A stretch of DNA of 64,000 nt from Tricholoma matsutake (Eukaryota; Basidiomycota; Agaricomycetes; Agaricales; Tricholomataceae): contig AP026538.1 of assembly GCA_026075535.2 (NCBI GenBank), positions 7,316,001 to 7,380,000 on the forward strand, written 5' to 3'. Shown piece by piece: positions 9,705-18,868 of this stretch. How positions within the stretch are numbered: position 1 is the stretch's first letter; every line of letters starts with the position of its first letter. The notes under the pieces were generated by a model. The model was not told the DNA's origin. It was given only the letters and a program-made list of their open reading frames with translations, and did not search any database. Made by a program: the position numbers and the translations under genes.

Positions 9705-11557
9705 GCTCCTTGACTTGTTACAACCACTATAAACAGTGGTAAACACCTCTGCTCAACGTTGCCAGCGACGTCGACACTTCAATTTACGTCCGATTTTCGA
9801 TCGGATTTCACCATCACAAACGCTCTCAGCGTCTCCAGGCCTGCCCTGATTTGCTAAGAGATCCGTCCATCCGATCCCCGGGGATGCCCCGGTCATTGTT
9901 TTTTGACAATGGCTGCTATCCGTCTCGTTCCCCTGTGCTTCGAGGATCCTGGCTAGGTGAGTGGTGTCTATGAAAGAGTAGTCTAGGTCCCTATGGGGGC
10001 TTAGAGTGGGTGTGGGATGCCTGCTTCAACGCTCGCCCAAGTCGATGCACTCGTTTAGTTGGGGGAGGTCTGGCTCAGGGGGACATCGTTACTGGACTGC
10101 TGGTCATCTCTGGGGCTTCCAACCTCCATGCTATGTGAGTCACTACTACTAGGGACAAGCTACACTGACTACCTGTTGGAATACACCGTCACTAAAAGGG
10201 GCCGGGTGACGGTGCCCCCTGATAGCTAGGTCGATGCTCTGGTGGCCGCATTTCACCACCGACTCCTCACCTCCGGTGCTCACTCCTCTGGGGTGTTATG
10301 ACCCGGGTTCAATCTTCTCCCACCAGGCAACAGGATGCGCGGCCTGTTCGCCCCCTCGGAGCATTTGGAGGCTGTATCGGGTGGACCTGGAACTGAGATA
10401 AGGGGCCATCTGTTATCGACCTTACGCTATGTACTTTGACTGTTATCGTCATTTACCTGTGCTAACTCACTCTCAATGCCCAAATGGCTGAACAGAGACC
10501 AAACCACATGCTGGGACCTTCACGACCCCACCTTGATTACGGGTGACATCGTTGGTGATGATGCCCAAGACTACAACACCCAGTTCTCATAGAACAAACT
10601 GGAGGTAGCAGCTGCCCTAGGCAGTTTGAGATCTGTGGGCTGAGGAGAACCTCCCCGACCCTGACGACTACAAGGACTTTCTTGCTAGGCAGGAGGCCCT
10701 TGCTTACACTGCACGCTGCGTATTTTGATCACTAGCATCATATACCAGTACTAACTTGCTCCTGATGCCCAAGCGGACAACCAGAGACGATCGTTCCAAT
10801 AATCCTACGCCTCCGGCAGCTGTCCCAGCTTCCTGTGTGGCGATGCCAACAGCTCTAGCAGAGCTCCAATCTGGGGAACCCTCGTTTCCAGTACAGTGCT
10901 GTCATCATCACAGATGGCCGTGCCATTACTCGTGTGGGGCATTCCACTCCACACCCATCACCGCCAGTCTGCTGGCTGCTGTCAGGTTGGTGACAAATGT
11001 CGCTGCCCTTTACGTTCTCCCTGCTGTGGGGGGGAAACTGTTATTGAGTGCATGTGCTTGCAGCGCATTTGCTCAAGGGGGGCCTTGGCCCCCTGCCTAC
11101 GACGGTTCCGGTGAATAACCAGGTGAACAACCAGCCGCCACATTACTGTCACGTGTGCATCACATGGTGATGGTCCACCTCATTCATCTGGGGTGGTCAA
11201 TCCTCATTGGCTGGGAGTATGCGGACGGTTATTCCTCCCGCAAGGGGGGATTTACAGTGAATTAACATGGCCGTGCCTGATCTGACTTCGGTTGGATATG
11301 TGGCTGGGGGACCGGTTCGCACCAGCGGGTGATCTAATGGCTAGCTTCGGGAGGGGGTCTCCCCCTCCAGATTATTGCCTTTCCTGGCTGAGAGGCCAAC
11401 GTCTGTGGCACTGCCCACCTAAAGTGGCTAAAACGAGGACCTGGGTAGGATATGGGTGAGGGGAAGCGTAGTTATAGTAGTACCCAAGTTTGTATCCTGC
11501 TCCGTGGACTGCGATTGAGCCCCGCATTATAAATTGTTGACCCAAAAAAAAAAAAAA
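9705..11557 (+). mobile_element. N element copy Nb (subfamily III)
   Basis: Starts GCTCCTTGACTTG and ends in poly(A) 11544-11557 after GTTGACCC. It is shorter than types I and II because most of the ORF is missing. Its flanks do not match: LC on the left, LB ORF2 on the right, with no target duplication and about 200 bp of LB lost. Confidence 0.88.
10477..11118 (+). pseudogene. Degenerate N ORF, subfamily III, Nb
   Basis: Two stacked starts. The first ATG (10477) encodes a relative of the type I N-terminus but has an in-frame TAG in the QFS-NKLEV region and the subfamily frameshift at LGSLRSVG. The second (10756, or MPKR at 10765) opens a 120-aa frame that joins an MPKRTTRDD start to a remnant of the C-terminal QSGEP region, then runs out of the ancestral frame. 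The conserved helical middle of the N protein is absent. Confidence 0.6.
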
Positions 11558-12582
11558 GTCGAATGGGAAGTCAACGTCGTGTTGTTCCCCATTACTTTCA
11601 ACCAAGGCCCACCTTTGTGAGTCGAGGGTAGTACCGGTTTTCCACCTACTCCTTTGAGTTGGTAGAAATGCCAACCACGATACGCCGGATCTGTGAACCA
11701 GGTGTGCCAATCCTTGCAGACGGCCTTTTCGACCTGGTTTTTAAGGTAATCTAGAGACGTCCGCGGGTGTCTGCCCACGGAGATCTTGGTAGATGTAGCT
11801 ACATCATGAGCCATCTTGTGAACGTTCCACTCGAATTTCGAGGGGACATGCCAAAATGTGACGTTTCTCTCCTCGTCCCCAGCTAGCCAGGGATGTAGGG
11901 AGCGGCAAGCATCCAGGGCAAAGATTTGCCCAGAGCGTGGTTTTGGATCGATTAGGGACTCAATGCCCATAGTAGAATCCGAGAAAATCACCAACTTTTT
12001 GCATCCTCTGTTGCAAGCAGCCGAGATGCCTAGTTGGAGAGCGAAAAGTTCAACTTCTGGGGGGGTCCTCCTGCCAGAAGCTGAGACAACGCGATCCACC
12101 TGTTCTCCCTGTCCGAAGACAAGAGCGCAGGCGACAGCTTGGAACCTAGCATCAGTGGGCACCGAGGCGTCCACTGCAACGACGAGAGTGTCATCCTCTG
12201 CCTGGGCAGAGGCCCAGGCCTTGTTGAGGTCACTCCTGTAAGAGTTCCTCGCTCCATCCTCCTTAGAGGTGAGGCGATGAGAGGAGAAACGAGTGGGGAA
12301 TAGATCCTTCACTCTGTTTCCAGGTGTGTTTTCTTCCCCAAAGGGGTCGAATTCATCGCCTGGTACAAGGGCCAGGGCTGCAGCCGAGGCGACAGATGGG
12401 CCTTGTAGGTTGAGTGTGTCGAGCATGTTCCCTCCCCAGAGTCCTAGCTCATGGGAATGGGTAGTGCCGACATGATTAGGCCCTAAGATTGCTCTCAGGG
12501 GGTGTGATGGAGCCAATAGGGGGGTTCTGAATACCCCTCTGTCGACTAGACGATGGAGTAACAGCTGCATAGGCAGCAGTCC
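11558..12582 (-). pseudogene. LINE ORF2, thumb to RNase H, LB segment
   Basis: An open frame carrying the RNase H domain: VVAVDASVPTDARFQAVACA (first Asp), EVELFALQLG (Glu), VIFSDSTMG (second Asp) and WNVHKMAHDVA (final His/Asp region). It continues into LPSTHKGGPW. Nc interrupts it at 12582 and the segment stops at 11558 beside Nb. This domain would remove template RNA; presence of RNase H separates L from L1-type LINEs. Confidence 0.85.
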
Positions 12583-12600
12583 GCTCCTTGACTTGTTACA

Positions 12601-12790
12601 ACCACTATAAACAGTGGTAAACACTCCTGCTCGATGTTGGTAGCAATGTCGAGACTCCAATTTCTGTCCGATTTTCGATCGGATTTCACCATCACAAATG
12701 CTCTCGGCATCTCCAGGCTTGCCCTGATTTGCTAAGAGATCCGTCCATCCGATCTCCGTGGATGCCCCGGTCATTGTTTTTGACAATGGC
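12601..12790 (+). promoter_or_regulatory. Structured 5' leader of N (five hairpins)
   Basis: Five potential stems occur within 190 nt: ACCACT/AGTGGT (12601-12618); a 10-bp stem CTCGATGTTG/CAATGTCGAG with loop GTAG (12630-12653); TCCGAT/ATCGGA (12667-12683); GAGATC/GATCTC (12736-12756); CATTGT/ACAATG (12772-12788). The last shows compensatory change between copies. The function is unknown; RNP binding, translation control or a processed 5' end are possible. I could not fit a known ribozyme core. Confidence 0.6.
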
Positions 12791-13355
12791 TGCTATTCGT
12801 CTCGTTCTCCTGGGCTTCGAGGATCCTGACTAGGTGAGTGTTGTCTATGAAAGAGTAGTCTAGGTCCCTCTGGGGGCTTAGAGTGGGTGTGGGATGCCTG
12901 CTTCAACGCTCGCCCAAGTTGTCACACTCGTCTAGGTGGGGGAGGTCTGGCTTAGGGAGGAGGGACATTATCACTGGACTGCTGGTCGTCTGGGAGGCTT
13001 CCAGCCTCCATGCTCTGTGAGTTTCTATTACTAGAGACATGCTACACTGACTACCCGCTGGAATACACCATCGTTAAAAGGGGCCGGGCGATGGTGCCCC
13101 CTAGCGGCTAGGCCTACACCTCGGTGGCCGCTTCTCACCACTATCCCTCTACCTCCGGTGCTCACTCCTCTGGGGTGTTATGACCCGGGTTCAATCTTCT
13201 CCCACCGGGCTACAGGATGTGCGGCCTGTTCCCCCTCGGAGCGTTCGGAGGCAGTATCGGGTGGACCCGGAATAGAGATAAGGGATCACCTGTTATCGAT
13301 GGCACGCTACGTATTTTGATTTTTACCATCATCTACAAGCATTAACTTCCTCTCA

Positions 13356-14165
13356 ATGCCTAAACGGCGAACTAGAGACCAAACACCACGTTGGGGTCTA
13401 CACAACCCCTCCCTGATTATGGGCGACATCTATGATGATGGCATCCAAGACTACGACACCCGGTACGATCACGACGATCCGGGTGTAGCTACTGCCCTAC
13501 AGGCAGTTAGAGATCTATGGGCTGGAGAGGACCTCTCTGACCCTGAGGATGACGAGGACTCTCTTGCTATGCAAGAGGCCCTCAATTACGCCGAGAGCAG
13601 CCCCAAGCTGGCCTCAAGGCAAACGATCGACCGTGTGCTGTGGGCGCAGGACGTCCATGTCGCACATAAACGATGGACTCGCAGTCTCAAACGCGAGGAC
13701 ATGTATTCACAGGAGCTCGGCATGGCTGAGCTCTTCTATCCGGAGGCATCCCCTGCCCCAGTACCGCCTTTGCCCCCCATCCCTGAGTTGGTGGAGGACA
13801 AAGTGCCGTTATCCGTGAATGAGAGGTTGGAAATCGAAGCCACCTCTCATGCCATGCTACACCAACTCGACGCAATGACCATGTTCGTTGGTACCGTCCG
13901 TACATCCACCGTTCCCCCTGCAGAGAGGAACGCATGGCGCCAAATGGCTTGGGAGTTATTCACGACCACCTGGCGACTGTCTGAGACGATGTCGGTGGAA
14001 CTAGCAGCCATTCCGACACCTCTCGACCTCACGTCTCCGGCAGCCTTCCGGGCTTCCTACGCGGCGGTGCACACTGCTCAATCAGAGCCTCAATCTGGGG
14101 AACCCTCGTCCCCAGCACGGCGCCGTCATCCTCGAGGTCCTCGTGGACAGCAGCGCCGCAACTAG
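13356..14165 (+). CDS. N-element protein, type I (269 aa), function unknown
   Basis: Not recognised as any known family. Residues 1-10 are basic. Residues 25-80 are very acidic (GEDLSDPEDDED). A proline-rich linker sits at 132-145. Residues 146-240 look helical and are the best conserved part between types I, II and IV, including ERNAWRQMAWELFTTTWRLS at 190-209. The tail (255-269, ARRRHPRGPRGQQRRN) is strongly basic and could bind nucleic acid. No Cys/His knuckle, RT, endonuclease or membrane segment is seen. The frame persists across diverged copies, suggesting past selection. By analogy with Gag-only elements such as HeT-A it might be an RNA-packaging protein; this is speculation. Confidence 0.75.
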   Translation: MPKRRTRDQTPRWGLHNPSLIMGDIYDDGIQDYDTRYDHDDPGVATALQAVRDLWAGEDLSDPEDDEDSLAMQEALNYAESSPKLASRQTIDRVLWAQDVHVAHKRWTRSLKREDMYSQELGMAELFYPEASPAPVPPLPPIPELVEDKVPLSVNERLEIEATSHAMLHQLDAMTMFVGTVRTSTVPPAERNAWRQMAWELFTTTWRLSETMSVELAAIPTPLDLTSPAAFRASYAAVHTAQSEPQSGEPSSPARRRHPRGPRGQQRRN

Positions 14166-14198
14166 TACAGGGGTCTATCCCCCTCTACGTTAACGGCC

Positions 14199-14220
14199 AC
14201 CAAGTAACTGGTGGCCACTA
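14199..14220 (+). other. Post-ORF hairpin of N
   Basis: GGCCACCA and TGGTGGCC pair around AGTAAC shortly after the stop codon. Type II copies have CCACCAA/TTGGTGG at the same place (36724-36748 region) and subfamily III has GCCAG/CTGGC. A stem is therefore kept while its sequence changes. Confidence 0.5.
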
Positions 14221-14728
14221 TCAGGATGGTGACATTGTGTTGCTTCCCTATACCTTCCCCCCACTGCGGGGGGGACGATGTCATCGAGTGCATGCACATG
14301 GGTGCATTTGCTCGAGGGGGGTCTCGGCCCCCTACTTACGGCGGTCACGGTGAATAACCAGGTGAACAACCACCCGCCTTGTTACTGTCACTCGTGCACA
14401 ACACGGTGATGGTCCACCTCATTCGTCTGGGGTGGTCAATCCTCGTTGGCTGGAAAAATGCAAATGGTTATTCCTCCCGCAAGGGGGGATTTACGGTGAA
14501 TTAACACTGCTGCGCCTGGTCTGGCCTCGGTCGGACATGTGGCTGGGGGACCGTTTGCTCCAGGGGGCAATCTAATGGCTAACTTCGGGAGGGGGGGGCG
14601 CCCCCTCCAGATTATTGCCTTTCCTGGCTGAGAGGCCAACGTCTGTGGCACTGCCCACCTAAAGTGGCTAAAACGGGGACCTGAGTGGGAGATGGGCAAG
14701 GGGAACGCGTAGATAAAGTAGTACCCAA

Positions 14729-14783
14729 GTTTGTACCTTGCTCCGCGGACTGCGTTCGAGCCCCGCGTTATAAATTCTGATCC
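14729..14783 (+). promoter_or_regulatory. N 3' terminal stem-loop tail shared with the LINE
   Basis: The last ~55 nt before poly(A) hold TTTGTA, a CGCGG/CCGCG stem (14744-14748 with 14763-14767) and TTATAAATTCTGATCC. The LINE 3' end has the same arrangement and near-identical sequence (51803-51858). This is the expected recognition site for the LINE RT at the RNA 3' end (inference from known LINE/SINE pairs). Confidence 0.75.
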
Positions 14784-14825
14784 AAAAAAACAAAAAAAAA
14801 AAAAAAAAAAAATAGGCAGCAGTCC

Positions 14826-15401
14826 TGCAACACTTTCCAGGCCACCAATGGGGGTGGTTCTGAATGCACCAAGGATCCAGCGTGCAGCGATGGACTGCAC
14901 CTGGGCCAATGTTTTGATGACACCCTTGATGCGAGCGCCTTTGAAGTGCCAGAGTCTCAGTCCATACATCATGATAGGCACAACGCATGAGCGGTAGAGA
15001 AGGCGTTTCTGCATAGGGGTTAGCCCCCTGACAGAGTTGCCGAGCATTCCCATTGCCCTTGCCGTGGTAAGGGCTTTGGTGGAGTAGAACCGTGTATGCT
15101 CTTTGAAGGAGAGTTTACGGTCGAAGAAAAATCCAAGGTACCTCCAGGTGACCTTGGGTTTGAGGGGGGTATTGCCAGTGTAGGGGGCAAATTCGAGGTC
15201 GATGGGTAAGGGAGTGAATCTCCTCGCCCTTGAGAAGTGAAATACTTCGGACTTGTCATGTTCGAGGACCAGACCAAGGGAGGTGAATGCCTGGAAGATC
15301 CAGCCATACACTTTTTTCAGAAGGGGGAGGTTATCCTCCAGCTGTGGAGAGCGGGCAATGAGGGTACCATCGTCCACATAAGACATGAGATCGACATCCC
15401 T
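14826..15401 (-). pseudogene. LINE ORF2, RT palm/thumb, LB segment
   Basis: Encodes DVDLMSYVDDGTLIARSPQL (catalytic YVDD), then the LVLEHDKSEVFHFS motif and the thumb region with YLGFFFDRKLSFKEHTRFYS. The frame is open in this segment. It lies between Nc and Nd, continuing the same LB ORF2. Confidence 0.85.
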
Positions 15402-16181
15402 CGTCACTCCTTGACTTGTTACAACCACCATAAATAGTGGTAAACACCTCTGCTCAATGTTGCACGCGACGTCGACACTTCAATTTTGGTCCAATTTTTG
15501 ATCGGATGTCGCCATCACGAATGCTCTTGGCGTTTCCAGGCCTGCCCTGATTTGCTAAGAGATCCATCCATCCGATCTCCGTGGATGCCCCGGTCACTGT
15601 TTTTGACAGTGTCTGCTATTCGTCTCGTTCTCCTGGGCTTCGAGGATCCTGGTTAGGTGAGTGCTGGCAATGAAAGAGTAGTCTGGGCCCCTATGGGGGC
15701 TTAGAGTGGGTGTGGGATGCCTACTTCAACGCTCGCCCAAGTCATCGCATTCGTTTAGCTGGGGGAGGTCTGGTTCAGGAGGAGGGACATATTCACTGGA
15801 TTGTGGGTCGTCTGGGAGGCTTCCTACCTCCATGCTGTGTGAGTTTCTACATCTAGAGACCTGCTACACTGACTACCTATTGGAATACACCATCGTTAAA
15901 AGGGGCCGGGCGATGGTGCCCCCTGGTGGCTAGGTCGACACTCTGGTGGCCGCTATTCACCACCGACTCTTTACCTCCGGCACTCACACCCTTGAGGTGT
16001 TTGGAACCGGGTTCAATCGTCCCTCCCAATCGGCAGCAGGAGTTGTGGCCTGCCTGCCCCCTCGGAGCGTCTGGAGGCTGTGTCAGGTGGACCCGGAATT
16101 GAGATAAGGGACCGTCTGTTATCGTTATCACGCTACGTATCTTGACTTCTACCATCATCTACTTGTGCTAAATCATCCTCA

Positions 16182-16858
16182 ATGCCCTCTGCAAACCGTA
16201 GAGCGCAAACTCGACACCAGGCGGCTCATGGCGACCCCCTCCTATACACAAACGCCGACTTCGCAGACTTTGATGACAACTACCTCCCAGAGTTTGGGCA
16301 CGTCTCCTTGAGCGGATGGGACTCTGATGTGGCTAACCAGTTCCACAATCTTTGGGCGGAGGATGACTCCTCCGACCTGCCAGACGACGATGACAGCTCT
16401 GCCACCGGCGGAGACATCAAATTCATTCCGGGTCTCACCAAGCTAGCCTCGCAGGAGACGATAAACCGCTTCTTGGCATCCCAAGTGATAGCAGATGAGG
16501 TGCATGATCTGGCTCTCGAGCTTGGGCTCGAAGCTAACAACAATCAAGAGCTCGGCATCGCCGAGCTCCTCTATCTGGAGGGGCAGCAGGAGCAATCAGC
16601 GCCGCCCCTCCCCACATCACCGGGTTCATCCGCCATCCCAGAGTTGGTGGAGGATGAGCCTCCGTTGTCGAGAGATGAGAGGGTGGACATAACGTCCACC
16701 TCTCATGGCTTTCTACATTTACTGGTGGCTATGACGATTTTTGTCAGTACCGTCCGAGTATCCGCCGTTCCGCTCATAGAGAGGAATGCATGGCACCAGA
16801 TGGCATGGGAACTATTCACAACCACCTGGCGATTGTCTGAGCCAATGTCGGCAGAACT
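16182..16858 (+). pseudogene. N-element protein, type II, N-terminal part (Nd)
   Basis: Starts MPSANRRAQTRHQAAHG, a different N-terminus from type I, then an acidic stretch (DDSSDLPDDDDSS) and the shared IPELVEDEPPLS block. Open for 226 codons to the Ne insertion at PMSAEL. The remainder resumes at 18738 with AAGLPLDLTSPAAF, but a TGA at 18866-18868 ends it before the basic tail. Confidence 0.75.
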
Positions 16859-18708
16859 CGACGACGCTCCTTGACTTGTTACAACCACCATAAATAGTGG
16901 TAAACACTCCTGCTCGATGTTGGTAGCAACGTCGAGACTCCAATTTTCGTCCGATTTTCGATCGGATTTCACCATCACAAATGCTCTCAGCGTCTCCAGG
17001 CCTGCCCTGATTTGCTAAGAGATCCGTCCATCCGATCCCCGGGGATGCCCCGGTCATTGTTTTTTGACAATGGCTGCTATCCGTCTCGTTCCCCTGTGCT
17101 TCGAGGATCCTGGCTAGGTGAGTGGTGTCTATGAAAGAGTAGTCTGGGCCCCTATGGGGGCTTAGAGTGGGTGTGGGATGCCTGCTTCAACGCTCGCCCA
17201 AGTCGACGCACTCGTTTAGTTGGGGGAGGTCTGGCTCAGGGGGAGGGACATTGTTACTGGACTGCTGGTCATCTCTGGGGCTTCCAACCTCCATGCTATG
17301 TGAGTCACTACTACTAGGGACAAGCTACACTGACTACCTGTTGGAATACACCGTCGCTAAAAGGGGCCGGGTGACGGTGCCCCCTGATAGCTAGGTCAAT
17401 GCTCTGGTGGCCGCATTTCACCACCGACTCTTCACCTCCGGTGCTCACTCCTCTGGGGTGTGATGACCTGGGTTCAATCTTCTCCCACCAGGCAACAGGG
17501 TGCGCGGCCTGTTCGCCCCCTCGGAGCGTTTGGAGGCTGTATCGGGTGGACCTGGAACTGAGACAAGGGGCCATCTGTTATCGATCTTACGCTACGTATT
17601 CTGACTGTTATCGTCATTTACCTGTGCTAACTCACTCTCAATGCCCAAACGGCTGAGCAGAGACCAAACCACACGCTGGGGCCTTCACGACCCCACCTTG
17701 ATTACGGGTGACATCATTGGTGATGATGCCCAAGACTACGACACCCAGTTCTCACAGAACGAACTGGAGGTAGCAGCTGCCCTAGGCAGTTTGAGATCTG
17801 TGGGCTGGGGAGGACCTCCCCGACCCTGACGACTACGAGGACTCTTTTGCTAGGCAGGAGGCCCTCACTTACACTGCACGCTGCGTATTTCGATCACTAG
17901 CATCATATACCAGTACTAACTTGCTCCTGATGCCCAAGCGGACAACCAGACACGATCGTTCCAACGATCCTATGCCTCCGGCAGCTGTTCCAGCTTCCTG
18001 TGTGGCGATGCCAACAGCTCTAGCAGAGCTCCAATCTGGGGAACCCTCGTTCCCAGTACAGTGCCGTCATCATCACAGATGGCCGTGCTGCTACTTGTGT
18101 GGGGCATCCTGCTCCACACCCATCACCGCCAGTCCACTGGCTGCTGTCGGGTTGGTGACAAATGTCGCTACCCTTTATGTTCTCCCCGCTGCGGGGGGGA
18201 AATTGTTATCGAGTGCATGTGCTTGCAGTGCATTTGCTCAAGGGGGGCTTTGGCCCCCTGCTTACGGCGGTTCCGGTGAATAACCAGGTGAACAACCAGC
18301 TGCCACATTACTGTTACTCGTGCATGACACGGTGATGGTCCACCTCGTTCATCCGGGGTGGTCAAGCCTCATTGGCTGGGAGTATGCGGACGGTTATTCT
18401 TCCCGCAAGGGGGGATTTACAGTGAATTAACACGGCCGCACCTGATCTGACTTCGGTTGGATATGTGGCTGGGGGACCGCTTCGCACCAGCTGACGATCT
18501 AATGGCTAGCTTCGGGAGGGGGTCTCCCCCTGCAGATTATTGCCTTTCCTGGCTGAGAGGCCAACGTCTGTGGCACTGCCCGCCTAAAGTGGCTAAAACA
18601 AGGACCTGGGTAGGATATGGGTGAGGGGAAGCGTAGTTATAGTAGTACCCAAATTTGTATCCTGCTCCGTGGACTGCGATCGAGCCCCGCGTTATAAATT
18701 GTTGACCC

Positions 18709-18737
<29 letters not shown>
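16859..18737 (+). mobile_element. N element copy Ne (subfamily III), nested in Nd
   Basis: 5' end GCTCCTTG at 16866 after seven extra bases (CGACGAC); poly(A) 18709-18737. The target duplication (16844-16858, repeated from ~18736) differs by one G/A change, so the insertion is not brand new. It shares the frameshift and double-start structure of Nb and Nn. Confidence 0.88.
17641..18283 (+). pseudogene. Degenerate N ORF, subfamily III, Ne
   Basis: The first frame (17641-17829) starts MPKRLSRDQTTRWGLHDPTL and is ended by the shared indel near LGSLRSVGWGG. The second frame (17921-18283) is 120 aa with MPKRTTRHDRSND and SGEPSFPVQC, as in Nb and Nn. Unlike Nb, it lacks the QFS stop in the first frame. 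Confidence 0.6.
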
Positions 18738-18739
<2 letters not shown>

Positions 18740-18868
18740 TCGGCAAAACTAGCAGCTGCCGGATTGCCTCTCGATCTCACGTCACCGGCAGCCTTCAGGG
18801 CTTCCTACGCAGCTAGGCAGGCAGCTCATGCAGAGCTCCATCATGAGGAACCCTCGTCCTCATCATGA
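18738..18868 (+). pseudogene. N-element protein, type II, C-terminal part (Nd)
   Basis: Continuation of the Nd ORF after Ne: AAGLPLDLTSPAAFRASYAA to EEPSSSS, ended by TGA at 18866-18868. Intact type II copy Ng reads Arg (CGA) here and continues for a basic tail. Confidence 0.7.

Larger units (their letters stand above)
12583..14811 (+). mobile_element. N element copy Nc (type I, complete)
   Basis: The reference copy: 5' leader 12583-13355, ORF 13356-14165, 3' region 14166-14783, A-rich tail to 14811. A perfect 14-bp target duplication flanks it (12569-12582 and 14812-14825). It lies antisense in LB ORF2. No RT, endonuclease or transposase frame exists anywhere in the element. There are no LTRs or terminal inverted repeats, so retroposition by a trans-acting LINE enzyme is the simplest reading. 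Confidence 0.92.

Noticed and set aside
10756..11118. 120-aa frame in Nb (and relatives in Ne and Nn) as a genuine new gene
   Set aside because: Kept only as a degenerate ORF: length conservation among three close copies is not evidence of selection, and most of its residues are out of the ancestral frame.
12601..12618. Short inverted repeat near the N 5' end as a DNA transposon terminal repeat
   Set aside because: It has no partner at the other end; the elements end in poly(A) with variable-length target duplications, so they are retroposons.
12583..12800. HDV-like self-cleaving ribozyme at the N 5' end, as in R2 elements
   Set aside because: The leader is rich in hairpins, but I could not trace the nested double pseudoknot or the catalytic C context by eye. 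A covariance-model search would decide; not claimed.
14744..14770. tRNA-like B box (GTTCGAGCC) in the N 3' tail, suggesting a tRNA-derived SINE
   Set aside because: It matches the GTTCRANNC consensus in some copies, but others have GATCG, no A box lies 30-60 nt upstream, and the site is at the 3' end beside poly(A). Pol III promoters of SINEs lie at the 5' end.
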